Assembly: GCA_021521415.1 (NCBI GenBank)
Contig: JAIQDT010009180.1
Coordinates: 29,879 to 93,878 of the forward strand
DNA length: 64,000 nt
Direction: 5' to 3'
Origin: Bidens hawaiensis
Taxonomy: Eukaryota > Streptophyta > Magnoliopsida > Asterales > Asteraceae
The position numbers and the translations under genes were made by a program. Below are positions 34,866-47,081 of this stretch, piece by piece (the first letter of the stretch is position 1; the number at the start of each line of letters is the position of its first letter). The notes below the pieces were generated by a model. That model made no database searches and had not been told where the DNA came from. It saw only the letters and a list, made by a program, of their open reading frames with translations.

Positions 34866-36832
34866 TCGTTTTCCATTCGTTTTTCCTCGGGTTCCTTAAC
34901 TGTTACACTCGCCAAGTATAAAGTACAACCTTGGCGTAAATATCTCAATGCCATAAGTTGTGATATGAGAGGCAGTACCGTACCAGATTTCTCACCTTGA
35001 ACAATTATAGCCTCATCATTCGAAAGAGGTATTCTAACGGTCTTATCCTTACAGACAGTTTCAGTTTTATACTTAGATAGCCAGTCCATACCGACTATAA
35101 CATCGAAACTTCCCAATTCCACTGGAAGTAAATCAATAAGGAATGGGTGGTCGTTTAGGATAAGGGAACAGTCTCGGACTATTCGGTTAACAAGTATAGA
35201 CTTACCGTTAGCGAGTTCTATAGTATGTGGTTTTGTTAGTTCACTAACCGGCATATTTTCTAAAGGTAAGAAATTAACAGATACAAAACTTCTACCGGCG
35301 CCCGTATCAAACAAAACTGAAGCATACTGACCCGAAACTAAGAATGTACCTGTCACCACATTCGGACCATGACGCGCTTCACCCGGTCCTAATACAAACG
35401 CGCGTCCCCTAGCTGCATTGGAGGTTGATGCTTGTGCTTGGTTCTGCCTTCTCACTGTACCAGGGTTCAAATTGGGGCAGTATCTCCGAAAATGTTCCGT
35501 ACTGCCACATTTATAACATGTATGAGGGTTCATTGTAGATGAAGTTTGCTGATTAGATTGTTGTCGGATTGGTTGGTGACTAGGTGTTTGTGAACGACGA
35601 GGTTGGGTTGTTTGAAACTGTCGGTTTGAAGTATTCATTATTGTTCTACCACTTGGGGCATTATGCCCAATATTTCCGCTTCTCTGACATATGATCGTTC
35701 GACAATTTCCAGTATGATGAAAATTACACTTTCCACACTTCGGAAATGACCCCTTGTATGTATCATGTTTCATGTCGAAACTGGTCATAGCATAGTCCTG
35801 AGTTGTAGGGCATATTCGTTTATTCTGAGATTTTACTTGTGTTCTAGGGGTATAACTAGTTCGTTTCAAACTGGATGGTTCTCCTGGAACTCTTAATACC
35901 CCATTTCTTGTAAGGTCAAAAGTAACGACGCTGGCTTGTAACACGGCACTCTCTAAAGTTGGGTGGGCTGCGGAATAGACTATACTTCTCACAGCTGGGG
36001 TCAGTCCCCAAATATAACGCTCAATGCGCTTGAATTCCGGAATAATTGACCATGGTACCAAACGAGTCAATTCAATGAAACGATTTGTGTAACTTAGATG
36101 ATCAGTGCCTCTCATTTCCAAATTCCAAAGTTCGTGTTCTAATTTCAGAATCTCATCTCTTGGGCTAAATTGTTCTAACATAAGGGTTTTTAATTCAGCC
36201 CATGACATACGATTAATGGCATCTTGTCCCCTTATTTGGACTACCGTGTTCCACCACATCAGCGCTTGGTCTAGAAACATACTGGTAACAAATTTGACCA
36301 CGCGGTTCGGTGGACACTTACTGATATTAATTTCTAATTCGGTGTCTTCTATCCATTCGACCAGTCCACCAGGTCCTTCAATACCCTTAAACTCAATCGA
36401 TTTACATGATGGAAATTGTTTGTATGAGTACTCCTGACGCGGGGGTTCTCGGTTATTATTATTATTATTATCGGTATTGGTCTGAGTATTATCATTGTTA
36501 GTTGTATTAACAACCGGTACAGGGTTCGGGATATTATCAGGGTGCACAACAGGTTCTGGGTTCCCAGTGACATTCATAGTTGGGAGAGTGTTATTATTAT
36601 TTATGATATTATCAGTATTCACCGGGGTAGTAACACCCGGGGCTACATTAGTGTCCGGCGGAGGTGTATTAACAGTGGCCGTGGTGGTGCTCGTAGGTTG
36701 ATTAACAGTATTGTTAGCACGTATGCTTGCAGTGACTTGTGTTACAATTGTTGGTATCACTGCTTGTAGTTGACGAGCAATCATTGCGGCCACTTCCGCC
36801 TCAGACAAAGGGTTTGTTTTTCTCGGGGCCAT
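34766..36832 (-). CDS. gag: Gag-protease of element A (688-aa frame)
   Basis: ATG at 36,832. The N-terminus (1-40) is predicted helical, followed by a Thr/Asn/Pro-rich linker (40-130) and a retrotransposon gag domain at about 135-310 with the MWWN core near 192. A zinc knuckle [14 protein letters not shown] sits near residue 437. An upstream knuckle ([13 protein letters not shown]) has lost two of its cysteines. The aspartic protease active site is LFDTGAG near 506, with [11 protein letters not shown] near 580. The genuine frame ends where the 11-bp duplication at 34,861-34,882 throws translation out of frame; the last ~40 residues are therefore spurious. Gag and protease themselves appear intact, so particles might be made even though pol is lost. 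Transcription would start in the 5' LTR. Confidence 0.88.
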   Translation of the reverse strand: MAPRKTNPLSEAEVAAMIARQLQAVIPTIVTQVTASIRANNTVNQPTSTTTATVNTPPPDTNVAPGVTTPVNTDNIINNNNTLPTMNVTGNPEPVVHPDNIPNPVPVVNTTNNDNTQTNTDNNNNNNREPPRQEYSYKQFPSCKSIEFKGIEGPGGLVEWIEDTELEINISKCPPNRVVKFVTSMFLDQALMWWNTVVQIRGQDAINRMSWAELKTLMLEQFSPRDEILKLEHELWNLEMRGTDHLSYTNRFIELTRLVPWSIIPEFKRIERYIWGLTPAVRSIVYSAAHPTLESAVLQASVVTFDLTRNGVLRVPGEPSSLKRTSYTPRTQVKSQNKRICPTTQDYAMTSFDMKHDTYKGSFPKCGKCNFHHTGNCRTIICQRSGNIGHNAPSGRTIMNTSNRQFQTTQPRRSQTPSHQPIRQQSNQQTSSTMNPHTCYKCGSTEHFRRYCPNLNPGTVRRQNQAQASTSNAARGRAFVLGPGEARHGPNVVTGTFLVSGQYASVLFDTGAGRSFVSVNFLPLENMPVSELTKPHTIELANGKSILVNRIVRDCSLILNDHPFLIDLLPVELGSFDVIVGMDWLSKYKTETVCKDKTVRIPLSNDEAIIVQGEKSGTVLPLISQLMALRYLRQGCTLYLASVTVKEPEEKRMENEWKTSQWYTSIQMYSPMSCLVYHRPDKLNSILT
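34861..34882. repeat. 11-bp tandem duplication causing a frameshift
   Basis: 'tccattcgttt' is present twice in direct succession. Eleven bases is not a multiple of three, so gag-protease and RT fall in different frames exactly here. Confidence 0.9.
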
Positions 36833-37189
36833 TCTATAAAATAATCAATTATATAATAATCAATATCGTTTCACTATGATCAACACAACTTTACGATATT
36901 ACACCTTCACAACACATAACTATGCCAAAGAAAACACATTTGTATTAATTATAATCATTACTGTACATATGCATCCAAAATTAGCGCATAGGCTTAACCT
37001 GGTATAGGCCAGCGCTTGTATATGCGTATCAAAATTTGTCACCAAGTGACATGTAGACTTAACCCGATAAGGGCCAGTGCTTGAAATAGTACTAAACCAC
37101 AAACAACTCCCAAGTCAGCCCAACATGCTGTAACAAAATGCTGCTTGGGATATCAAAAGACTATATACATACGGCTAAACTACTATGTC

Positions 37190-37924
37190 CTATCTATTCT
37201 TTGCAACATGGAACCACAACCAAACAACAGCAGCCACTAGGGCCGCATTAACCGTTAAGCATACCCCCAGTAGTATCATCGCTCGATCCTGACGCCCGTG
37301 GCTGTGAGCACTGGATCTTTGCACAATTCTGATTTCTTGCTGCATGTATCGCATGTGATCTTGCATATCATATCTATGCAGGTTTAGGTTATTTATAGAG
37401 TGTGAGTGGTCTAAAAGCTGATCAGTCGCTAAACCAAACCATGCTGAATCAGAATAACGAGGTGGCTCGGGTACCGGGGCGGGTAAACCCCAAGTAGGAA
37501 TAGGTATCTCAGTGACCTGGACACGTGATGTTTCTCCCCTATGGTACGTAGATCGAGGTGGGAGAGAAGTGTGCTCAGGTGGACGCACTGAAATGCGAGC
37601 AGTCTGACGGTTTCTAATGGTAGGTGGGGGTACTGGTGCATGCTGTACAGGTGGAGTAGGGGATCTGGGTGCTCTAACAGGTGAACGATAAGCACTAGTA
37701 GCTCCCTGTCCTGTAACATTCCTAGGGGATTCCCTAGGGGGATAAGTATCACAACGATAACCCGATAAGTCGGGTTGATCTGCGGGTACCTCGTAAGGAA
37801 TTACCGCATCTGCACCTTCTTCCATTTCCTCTGATTCCTCCTCAGTTTCCTCTTCCGGATCCTCCTCCTCCTCCTCAGGCCTTGTTGGTAGGGTAGTAGG
37901 TAAACGATCAGTAGATCTTGACAT
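37190..37924 (-). CDS. Extra ORF between primer site and gag of element A; possible tail-anchored protein
   Basis: Intact 244-aa frame from ATG at 37,924 (an upstream TTG at 37,936 extends it, but is unlikely to be used). I do not recognise a named family. Residues ~10-40 are strongly acidic (glutamate-rich), ~60-155 rich in proline, arginine and serine. Residues ~165-205 (ATDQLLDHSHSINNLNLH...) have heptad-like spacing suggesting a helix or coiled coil. The last ~25 residues form a hydrophobic segment (AMILLGVCLTVNAALVAAVV), followed by only a few residues (AKNR), as in tail-anchored membrane proteins. It lies on the element's own transcript ahead of gag. It is not an envelope gene by position, since those follow pol. 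It has no stops, in contrast to pol. Function unknown. Confidence 0.7.
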   Translation of the reverse strand: MSRSTDRLPTTLPTRPEEEEEDPEEETEEESEEMEEGADAVIPYEVPADQPDLSGYRCDTYPPRESPRNVTGQGATSAYRSPVRAPRSPTPPVQHAPVPPPTIRNRQTARISVRPPEHTSLPPRSTYHRGETSRVQVTEIPIPTWGLPAPVPEPPRYSDSAWFGLATDQLLDHSHSINNLNLHRYDMQDHMRYMQQEIRIVQRSSAHSHGRQDRAMILLGVCLTVNAALVAAVVWLWFHVAKNR

Positions 37925-37936
37925 ATTCCTGCACAA

Positions 37937-38289
37937 TGGTTAGTAATAAGAATAGTATCCTTCTATATTAATCATAGTAAGATACGTGCAGGTATTTATA
38001 CACATAAGCACAAATAATCGTTTATATACACAAATATTTATTTATTATTATATTTTATACACATATGTTGCTGTTTTTACATATTCGATTGTTTATCGAC
38101 TTCTTCTCGAATTTCCTCGTACAAACAAGTCTGTTATTACGTTCCGGACCATAATAACCCACTTGTCCATTCGCGTTCATCACGAGAATCATTCGTGTAT
38201 ATTATTTAATATTATTTTATTCCCAGAGTTAATCGAGCCTACGGTTATCTTAGGGTATCCTAAGGGACATCCTAATTCTTTATAACCAA
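37937..38289 (-). other. Leader of element A
   Basis: Untranslated region between primer site and the extra ORF; no motif recognised. A second untranslated stretch lies between the extra ORF and gag (36,833-37,189). Confidence 0.6.
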
Positions 38290-38303
38290 TGGCTCTGATA
38301 CCA
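38290..38303 (-). other. Primer binding site of element A
   Basis: Minus strand TGGTATCAGAGCCA is a perfect match to the initiator tRNA-Met complement, separated from the LTR by 5 bases, as in element C. Confidence 0.95.
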
Positions 38304-38308
38304 ACTTC

Positions 38309-41300
38309 TGTCACACCCCGACTAGGTAGTTGCGGAAGCGTAATACGGGAATGTAACAGATAACACTGGTATCAACCACATTGTTTATAAAGAAAATTCA
38401 ACAACTAATTTACATCATATTACATGGGTATGTACTATGTTTACAAACTAGGTGAAAAACACATAACCGGTTTACGAGCTTCTAAAACAGTATTATATCA
38501 GCGTCTATTCACAGCTATTCAACTTGTCTTTCTAACACCAAGCATGTAAGCAAATCATTCCACTTTTGCTTTACCTGAAAAGCATGTTAAAACGGGTCAA
38601 CTACGTCTAGTTGGTGAGTTTCAAGTTTCACGAGTTTCAATGAAATCAGTACACGAGTTCGTAAAGTTTACAGTGTGTATGTATATATGTCTGTGTATGA
38701 TGCATTATACTAAGCCACAAGTGAAACCGAAACGAGCTATACTGCATGGCCTCTCCTGCCCATGCACTCCTGTTGGCATTTAACAACCAATTTTGCCCCA
38801 TGTATGTACTATGTCTAACACCACATAGCAGTATGTAAATATATAATGACAATGTGCAACTGGTTTTTACATATGTTCCGGCTTACCCCACCGGCTCTGT
38901 CACAGTTGGGTTTGTCAAACCGATAGTACTATCCACACGCCACCGGCACGAAGTTAATCACTTGTGTTTGTGGGGACTTGTCAAGTGTTAGTACTTAGAT
39001 AATCCACATCATCACACGTTTTCAAGTATAACAGTTTATGTAAACATGCTTTTCACCCCAAAAGTTCGTAAAACAGTTTAGAAAGTGGGGGTCGTGAAAC
39101 TCACCTTATCGTAGTTCGCACAGAAATCACGTATCAAATAGTCAGATGTCTCGTTTATAGCCTGATTCCTATAAACGGTATCGTATCGTTAATACTAGTA
39201 CAGTGTTCAAGCTAAGTCGGGCTGTATAGATAATCTGGGTATAGCTGTTAGGTCCAGAACATGACCATAGTCTTAGATTGTGACGTTGTGTACTATGAAA
39301 TGTTTAAAATTGGATTTGGCTCAGTTTCACCGTTTTCCGAGCCTAGCTCAGTTGATCGTTTATACGTTTTGGGATTAGGTAAGATCACATAGAACTTAAG
39401 TAAATATATTGATTGATAAAATAAGTTGATTTATGAAAGAATTTTAAAGTTTCGGTATCTGGTTTGATTGCAGGGTTCGTTTCCGTTTTTACACGGGTTT
39501 GATTATACAAAACGCGCACAATCCTCCCGAATTGTCCGGAATTCTCGTAAAAAGTTCGTTTTTATTAATATCATTCAAAAATATGATATTTGACCACTTT
39601 TGATATTTTGACATACCAGTCAGTCCGTTAAACACAAAACTGTCGGTTTCGTTAAAACAATTATAATTTAAATCTTTGATAAATCATAACTAAATATGTA
39701 ATTATATATAAATTATGTAAATTTTTGTAAAAATACATTAAGACATGGAGAATTTTATAAAAATATTTTCAGAAATTTTATGATTATTTATTTATTTATA
39801 AAAATTCATTTAATAGGTTATAATCATGTAATAAATGGCCCGTTTATATCAAACGACCTCCGAAAAATCTGATAATTTTTACCAATGACCTCAATCTTAT
39901 TACATAGCCCCTGCAAAATTTCTAGAACCTAACACTTTTGACAAAATGTCTTTTTGTGCGTTTTTCGGCTGTTAAAATTCGGTTACGCCATGATTACACA
40001 AACCATACTTAGACATTTCCAATGATTCCCAAAATTTACCAGTGATCTTACCATCCCATATTAAACTCCAAAACCAAGTTTCATAATTTTTCAATATGTT
40101 TAGCTATTTTTCCCAAATAAACGCTCATAAACGGGAATAAATTCACCAAATATTCTCCGTTTATCGAAAAATTACCAAATTTGAACAGGGACTCATTTAT
40201 ATGATCCCTAATGTCCCTGCAAATTTTCACAAGCTAACAACAAGCACGTCACAACCTAATACTAAACAGCCCCTAAACGAGTATTACGGGTTTACCTTGT
40301 CGGTTTTCGATGAATTTTGCTAGCTTAAACTACTTTCCGGGTCTCGGGTTGCAAACTCAGTATATCTACATATCATATAACATCAAACCAAGCATAAATC
40401 ATCCATGTAACAGCCTTGATAATTAGGGTTTCGGTTTTGGGTTCAAACCGAACTCTCTAACCGTAAAAACGTTGTATTCATGTTCTAATCCGCGTTTTTG
40501 ACCAAAAAAGTATATGTTCCAGGTTTGTAAACATGTTTAGCATAAACACATAATTTTACTTGATTTTTAGGGTTTTTGGATGGTTAAACATGTTTAAAAC
40601 TAATTAAAACATGTTTATATATTAATCATATACATCAAACTTTGTTAAAACTTTGTAAAATTTGATCTTACCTTAGGGTTTTTGAAAGGAAGTTGAGAGC
40701 ACAGGGGTTTAGAGCTGCTGGACTTGAAAATGTGTTGTATGTTGTATTGAATGAAACAAACTTAGGATGTAAGTTTATGAAAAGGTGTGTATTATTTGGT
40801 GGCTAAATGTTCCGATCGGAACTTTGTAAAGGACCTTAATGGGCTGTTTTGGCCCATTTAATTATTCATACAAGCCCAAACATGAAAAGCCCATTTTAAA
40901 TTTAGTTCGGGTCCGGTTTTTCGCAAGAAAATTAATTCGGGTGTAAGAAATAGCGTAAAAACGAGTGTTTTTCAGCTTATTTTTGTAAAATAAGAAAAAC
41001 GTACTGACTCGTTGTAAAATTCCAAAATATTTTCACGGATTGCTTAGAACATGTCATATAAGTGTTTTATAAATCTTTTTCGGCTTAACGGATGCTACAA
41101 TGCTTGTTTTGATATTAACGATTGCGTTTAAGCTTATAGCGTATCGATAAACGAAACCTTTTTCGTTTAAAGAGTTTTAAACGTACCGGGGCCTAAATAT
41201 CAATATGTTAGCCTCTATAACATATATATAACTCGTATATGACCCCTCAGTATGTATACGGGTCATAATTAGTATCGGTCGGTTACTCGTTTAAGCACTA

Positions 41301-41372
41301 CGAATTAACCGATTTATCGTTTTCTTGTTACGTAATGAATATAGTGTACCTCGTTTTATCATGAATGTCACA
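38309..41372 (-). repeat. 5' LTR of element A (3,064 bp)
   Basis: Near-identical to 28,910-31,973. Being the upstream LTR in element sense, it should hold the active promoter. An AT-rich TATA-like 'atatatat' lies about 150 bp from the TG end (41,221-41,230), but I cannot fix the transcription start. Confidence 0.95.
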
Positions 41373-41875
41373 GATATTATTAGGGACCAATTCCCTTCTT
41401 GTAAGGCCCCGATCCCGGTGGCCTACATCGGAAATGGATTTACTCATAAACACAGTTCTAAATATCAGAGTTGATTAAAACTTTTCGCGGAATATAAAAC
41501 TTCAACCATTCAATATAAAACATTAAAATCTTGTCTTTAAAAATTACATAAAACATTGTATTAAAAAAATCATGACAATTCTTCTTCAGATGCCAACCGC
41601 TTCAGATCATGCCACGTGTCTTCCTCAAGCCAACTCCTTTAATCTATTTACCTTCGTGCATACTAAAAGTCAGCTACGCTGAGTGAGTTCTAGTTAATCA
41701 GATAACATACTTTACATTCATATAGACGTGCCCGAAGGTACGTATTACGTACTTAACATATTTAACATTCTTTCATATATACATAATTTCATTCTTTCAT
41801 ACTTTCTTTCTTTTATATATACTCAGCACATTCATAACTATTCTTACATTATAAAGAGAATTTCGCCCTACGTAC

Positions 41876-42003
41876 CTCGGATATTATTAGGGTCCGGTGC
41901 CCTTCATCCTCGGATATTATAAGGGTCCGGTGCCTTCCATCCTCGGATATTATTTGGGTTCGGTGCTCTCCATCCTTGGATATTATTAGGGTCCGGTGCC
42001 CTC
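41876..42003 (+). repeat. Tandem ~35-bp repeat in family-B LTR
   Basis: About four copies of 'cctcggatattattagggt' plus 'ccggtgccc', also present singly in copy 1 and the solo LTR. Confidence 0.85.
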
Positions 42004-42429
42004 TTTCCATGCAACCATACCATCATACATTCATTTCATCACTTTCATATTTATGTACTGTTATACAATTCTTCAATTTTCTTAAATTATTCATAAGTCA
42101 TTTATACCACATTCATATCTCATTCATACATCATTCATAACACATTCACATATCATACACTTACCACTTAAGGTAAGTGTATTAACTAATCACATCGAGT
42201 ATGCACACAACACCGAAAACATAATAAAGAAATGGGCTAGAAACTTACCTGGATTCTGTTAGGTTCAGAGCTAATCTCAATCCTTTTCCTGAGCTGTGCA
42301 CGACTGACGGTAAAAAAGCCACATAAGTTAACTACTACTCTAGTGCTCGTTTGTGTCCTTGGTTCTTCTTTCTAGGTCTTTCTCGTTTTAGTCATTACCT
42401 TTCATTATTAATCGGTTCCTTGTTTTTAG

Positions 42430-43110
42430 CGTATATACCGTATATGTCCATATCCTTTGCTTTCATACGTGTACGTTATACTTACATATATGTCATGTAT
42501 ACACATACATTATACATGCATATACGTCGTACATGGCATACATGTCCTATATACATATACGACATATATACATACACGTCATACATACATACATACATAC
42601 ATACATACATACATGCATGCATGCATACATACATACATACATACATGCATGCATGCATACATACATACATACATACATACATACATACATACATGCATAC
42701 ATACATACATACATGTCCTATATACATATACGGCATATATACAGACACGACGTATATATACACATCCTACATCCGTATACGACATACATACATATACATA
42801 CGGCATGCATACACGTTATACACATACATGGGCATATATATACATATACGTTATCTACATATACACGGCCATATATACATATACGTTATATACATACACG
42901 GCTACATATACATATACGTTATATACATGTACGGTACACATATATACATATACGGCCATATACATTCATACTTATACATATACGACCATATACATACATA
43001 TACGCCTTAGTCTTATACGGTGTACATGCATACATATATGCCTTATGCTTATACGGTATACATACACCCATACACGCTTTGTACTTATACGGTATACATA
43101 CACATATATG
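42430..43110. repeat. CATA/CATG tetranucleotide-rich expansion
   Basis: Long ACAT/GCAT runs (purest at 42,575-42,712) and decayed 'atatacatatacg' repeats. Overlapping open frames in three readings on both strands are by-products of the tetranucleotide repeat and are not genes. Confidence 0.9.
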
Positions 43111-43119
43111 CACTTTATA

Positions 43120-43439
43120 TGTCACACCCCGAAAATCTTAATTAAGACAACAGAAGACTTTAACTTAAGTCGTTCGGGTCGTGAGAGATGCCAATAGCCA
43201 ATAATAACAGACGAAGAATATTTAGTAATAAAAGATTAACTTTTATTTAGTAAAATATTCATCACAATATCAGAGTTGTACACGTGCTACTGCACGGTTT
43301 ATTAAAATACTGGTTTCATTATTATTCAAACACCCAAACCACTCTCTTCTCCTCGTCTCCTCGAAACCATCAGTTACCTGAAAAGCATATTAAAAATAAA
43401 CGTTAACACGAATGTTGGTGAGCTCTCTTTATTGAAAAT

Positions 43440-43502
<63 letters not shown>

Positions 43503-43503
43503 T

Positions 43504-43537
<34 letters not shown>

Positions 43538-46500
43538 CATATATATTATAATATTATGAAATAATTCAATCGAAACTTCCATATAATTCATCATGAAAAT
43601 CATAATAAACGACATTATACCAATATATCAAGTAAAACAATAACGTACGAATTCATATTAATTCTTTCCGTACCATGGTTCAACGTCCATTCTTTCATCT
43701 TAATCCATTACCACAAGCAACGGTGGTGGTCTTTCCAACCATTCTTTTAACATGGTAATTTTATCTTTCAATAATTCTCAACAATCAAACTTACCATAAA
43801 AACGAAACATTTTACCTTTTAAACAAATCGTACTGTTGTAGGCTAGCAAGGAATACAACAAGTGCATGATTATCACAATTGATAACTCGAAACATACCAT
43901 ACTCTTCTCATTTTTAACCCAACGCAATGGGAAATGGGGGCGTCACCACGATAGATCTACCAATATTTCTGTGCCCTTATTAATTCGGTTACAGTTATCT
44001 AACCAATTGTTGACTCATCCCACTTTTTAAATTATTTGTAAAATAAAATGCTTTATAAAAAAATTCAATAATAAAAATCGATAAAGAATATGCTTCCCCC
44101 CCACAACATATAAAAACATTTTGAAAATGCAGGGTCGATAGAGAAACTCACTGTAGAAGCTTTTCGTTCCAAAATATCTCGTGTCCATATTAGTACATGT
44201 TTTGTTAATAAAACTTGGTTTTAGTTTATAAAAATCTATTAAGTTTATTAGTCCTAATCTAATGTCCACACAAGCAAGTAAGTTCCTATTAAGTTAACGA
44301 ATACATAAAGTTCGGTTTTCGTTAACTATTGTTTTAATAACTAAATAAATTAATAAATAAATAAAATAAAATATATAAATAATAATAAAATATTAAAGTT
44401 TCAGTTACTGGAAAGTTTTAAGAAAATATTAATTACTTATTTTTTAATGAATCTTCTCGGTTTTGTCAGTTTTGCGTTTAAAAGCGAATCGTTCGACTTT
44501 TTGTATAAAATATAACTTTTAAATTTTGAAAAACAATTTTTACATATATATTAGTAAAGTTTTATAAATTACTTTGCAAAAATATATTATTTTTAATTTT
44601 GTTAATATTTTCTTATAATAGCAACTTTTAAACGTTTTCGTGTCTGTTTTCGCGACACGAACCGTTTAGGACTAAGTTTTGTTATCTTGTACTTTTCCTA
44701 TATATTAACTTATGTTATATATAAGTATTATACAACTTTATGGGCTGTTTTAAAAGAGTCCCTAATAGTCGTGTCGGTTCACGTTTCATAGCCGATTTTT
44801 CGACCGTTAAAGTTACCGACAAGTAAAATAAATCAAATAAGCGTAGAAAAATTATCCTATGAACTAATTACACATATTATAACACACATTTCATCCAAAC
44901 TTCCAGATTTGATCACATATTTCCACATAACACATTTAAACCAAAATTTTAAACTTCTAACTTAATATTTATGTTCATTAACAATGTTACAAATCAAGTT
45001 ATCATTTCTTATTTGTGCAACATTATCATCTAATCCTAAAAGTCAATATTTAAATCTTTTATTATGATTTCATAACAAGCCAAAACAACACTTTACAACA
45101 ACATTCCTTTTATTCCATTTTGGAAGATTCTACATGTGTGACCATGTAAGTCTTTTTAATTTTTGTGTTCATTATTATTATTATTATTATTATTATTAAT
45201 TCATCACATCATTCAACCAAATCATTCAATAATCATCAATAATACAAACAAATCATTTGTTCATGTACTCTTATGGATTTCCTTAGTTTTTAACTAACAA
45301 AGTTTCATATTATAGTAAATTTTAACTTTTAATAATTCCACCTAATTCAATCTTTCAAATTTGATCGAGTATGAACTTTAGTTTATCTCATTCAACTAGT
45401 TCTATAGAGTTTCATGAATCCTATGTTTCTATTCAAGTTTTAGTCTTTCAATTCACCAATTAACAAAGTTTCCATTTCTAGTAAGTATTTGATAGTTTAA
45501 TCAATATGCTAAACTAATCTATACTTCAACCATGTACCCTATCTTAATTAAGAGCTACAATTCATCACACATTAAATACATTCATGCCAAGTATTCATAT
45601 TAAAATCCACAATTAAACTTTTCAATGAATAATGTTTCCTTAATTGGCAACTTTAACAATCATCAAGTATTAACTAGTGGTTTTATGAGTTTACTAGCAT
45701 ATACCCGTTTTCATTTTCAATTATATCATCCCATAACACTTTATTGATTCATTAATTCATTCAACATCTTTTAATTAATCCAAGAATCACAAATCCCCAA
45801 AATTTTTAATTATGAACAAGTTCTTCTTATGTTCATCTCTAACAACAACTATTCAATGATTCTAGTCGATAATATCAAACTAATGATCAATGATTCACCC
45901 AATTCCATTCTATCATCAAACCTTAACATCAAGTTCATCCAAGTTTATATCAAATTATCAAGAAATTTAATAACAATTATAATCAATCTTAACAATCAAT
46001 GTATGATGAATGTATGCATGCATAAGTGAGCTTAATCCCTCCCCTTACACATACATACATATGGCCCACACACACATACATGATCATTCATTTCTTCAAA
46101 CTTTCAAGCTCCAATCTAACTTAAGAACATAAAGTCTAATGCCTTTAATCTTGGAAATCAACCTTAAATCAAAACTTACTTGTGTTCTTGAGGATTTGAT
46201 GATGAGAATGAAAGTGTTGTGGGTGTGAATGTGGTGATTTTCCTTCCTAATCTCCTTCCTATCTTACCTGTTCTTCCTTGTTCTTGATTAATTCCCCATG
46301 GATCTTTGATTATTGATTGAATATGTTCATGTAAATATTGAATTTGTGTGTGTGTGTGAGGGTGTTTGGCTGTGAGGTTTAAGGAGAGGGAGGTGTGTAG
46401 AGTGGTGAGTAAGTGTATAGGGTGATTGGTGGAGGGGTTGCGTGTGTAACAACATTTCTAGAAGGCTAATGATTGGCAATGGGACTTGGAAGGAGGACAT

Positions 46501-47047
46501 TGGGGAGAAAGGGAGGTGATGGTGAGGTGGCATGGGTGGGGGGGGGGGTAAGGTGAAGAGTTGGTTTATAAACTAATTAATTTTGGTTAATCATTTAACG
46601 TATTGCGAGTTTTAGATATTCAAATGAATCCCGTTTTTAATAATTTTTGTCTGACTTTGAATGAAATCAAATTCCTGAAAGTATGGACCATAAAAACTAT
46701 TTTTCTGAAAATAGTTTGTGTTGGGTCCTTTCGGGGTCCTGTACTGGCTTTTGCTTACTGATTTCTAGTTTTCGCGAGTCGAGCCTTCCTAAATTATGTT
46801 TATACATCGTTTCTAGTGTTTTAAATATACTTTGAATTTTTGAGATTATTTAATCATTCTAATGATTTATTTACTTTCTGACTCGCTGCCCGAGGTTTTT
46901 ACACGTTATTCTCGTTACGTGTCGAAATTTAGACTTTTTGTTGACTTTGTAAGATTTAGAATCTTAATAAAGAAGGATTTTATTAATAAAGTGATATTAT
47001 GATGTTAATCATGATTACATTAGTGAAAATTTTTGCCGAATGTTACA
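43120..47047 (-). repeat. 3' LTR of element C (3,928 bp)
   Basis: From TGTCACACCCCGAAAATC to ...ATGTTACA. It contains an (AT)n run with CA interruptions at 43,443-43,545, and ATT repeats near 45,173-45,200. Collinear with 57,114-59,564. No coding region. Confidence 0.85.
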
Positions 47048-47050
47048 TAA

Positions 47051-47060
47051 TCCCTTCATT
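47051..47060 (-). other. Polypurine tract of element C
   Basis: Minus strand AATGAAGGGA just before the 3' LTR, preceded by the GGGACGAAATTTC block shared with element A. Confidence 0.65.
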
Positions 47061-47081
47061 TAAGAAATTTCGTCCCGAAGT

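Larger units (their letters stand above)
28910..41372 (-). mobile_element. Element A: full-length Tekay-like Ty3/gypsy chromovirus, 12,463 bp
   Basis: Complete LTR retrotransposon on the minus strand, flanked by a perfect 5-bp target duplication GATAT (28,905-28,909 and 41,373-41,377). Order in element sense: 5' LTR 41,372-38,309, primer site 38,303-38,290, extra ORF 37,924-37,190, gag-protease from 36,832, RT/RNase H/integrase, chromodomain-like end near 32,027, polypurine tract 31,986-31,974, 3' LTR 31,973-28,910. Integrase C-terminus and LTR style fit the Tekay (Del) branch. Both LTRs are 3,064 bp; I saw five differences when reading them side by side, so insertion is very recent. Despite this, pol has several lesions. 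Confidence 0.95.
41400..43119 (+). repeat. Family-B LTR, second copy (cut by element C)
   Basis: Begins TGTAAGGCCCCGATCCC directly after the remains of copy 1 and matches the reverse complement of the solo LTR at 49,069-51,169, including 'ttaccacttaaggtaagtg' (42,161) and 'gagctgtgcacgactga' (42,291). It ends where element C begins at 43,120. Copy 2 appears inserted in, or fused to, copy 1. Confidence 0.8.

Noticed and set aside
36105..36769. Several plus-strand frames of 68-110 aa
   Set aside because: They are antisense to the intact gag of element A.
37190..37924. Envelope gene of a plant retrovirus-like element
   Set aside because: Position is before gag rather than after pol, there is no signal peptide, and there is only one C-terminal hydrophobic segment.
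42351..43197. Three overlapping long open frames (up to 246 aa) rich in Tyr/Thr/His/Ile
   Set aside because: They are translations of the CATA tetranucleotide repeat in different frames, with no motif and no codon constraint.
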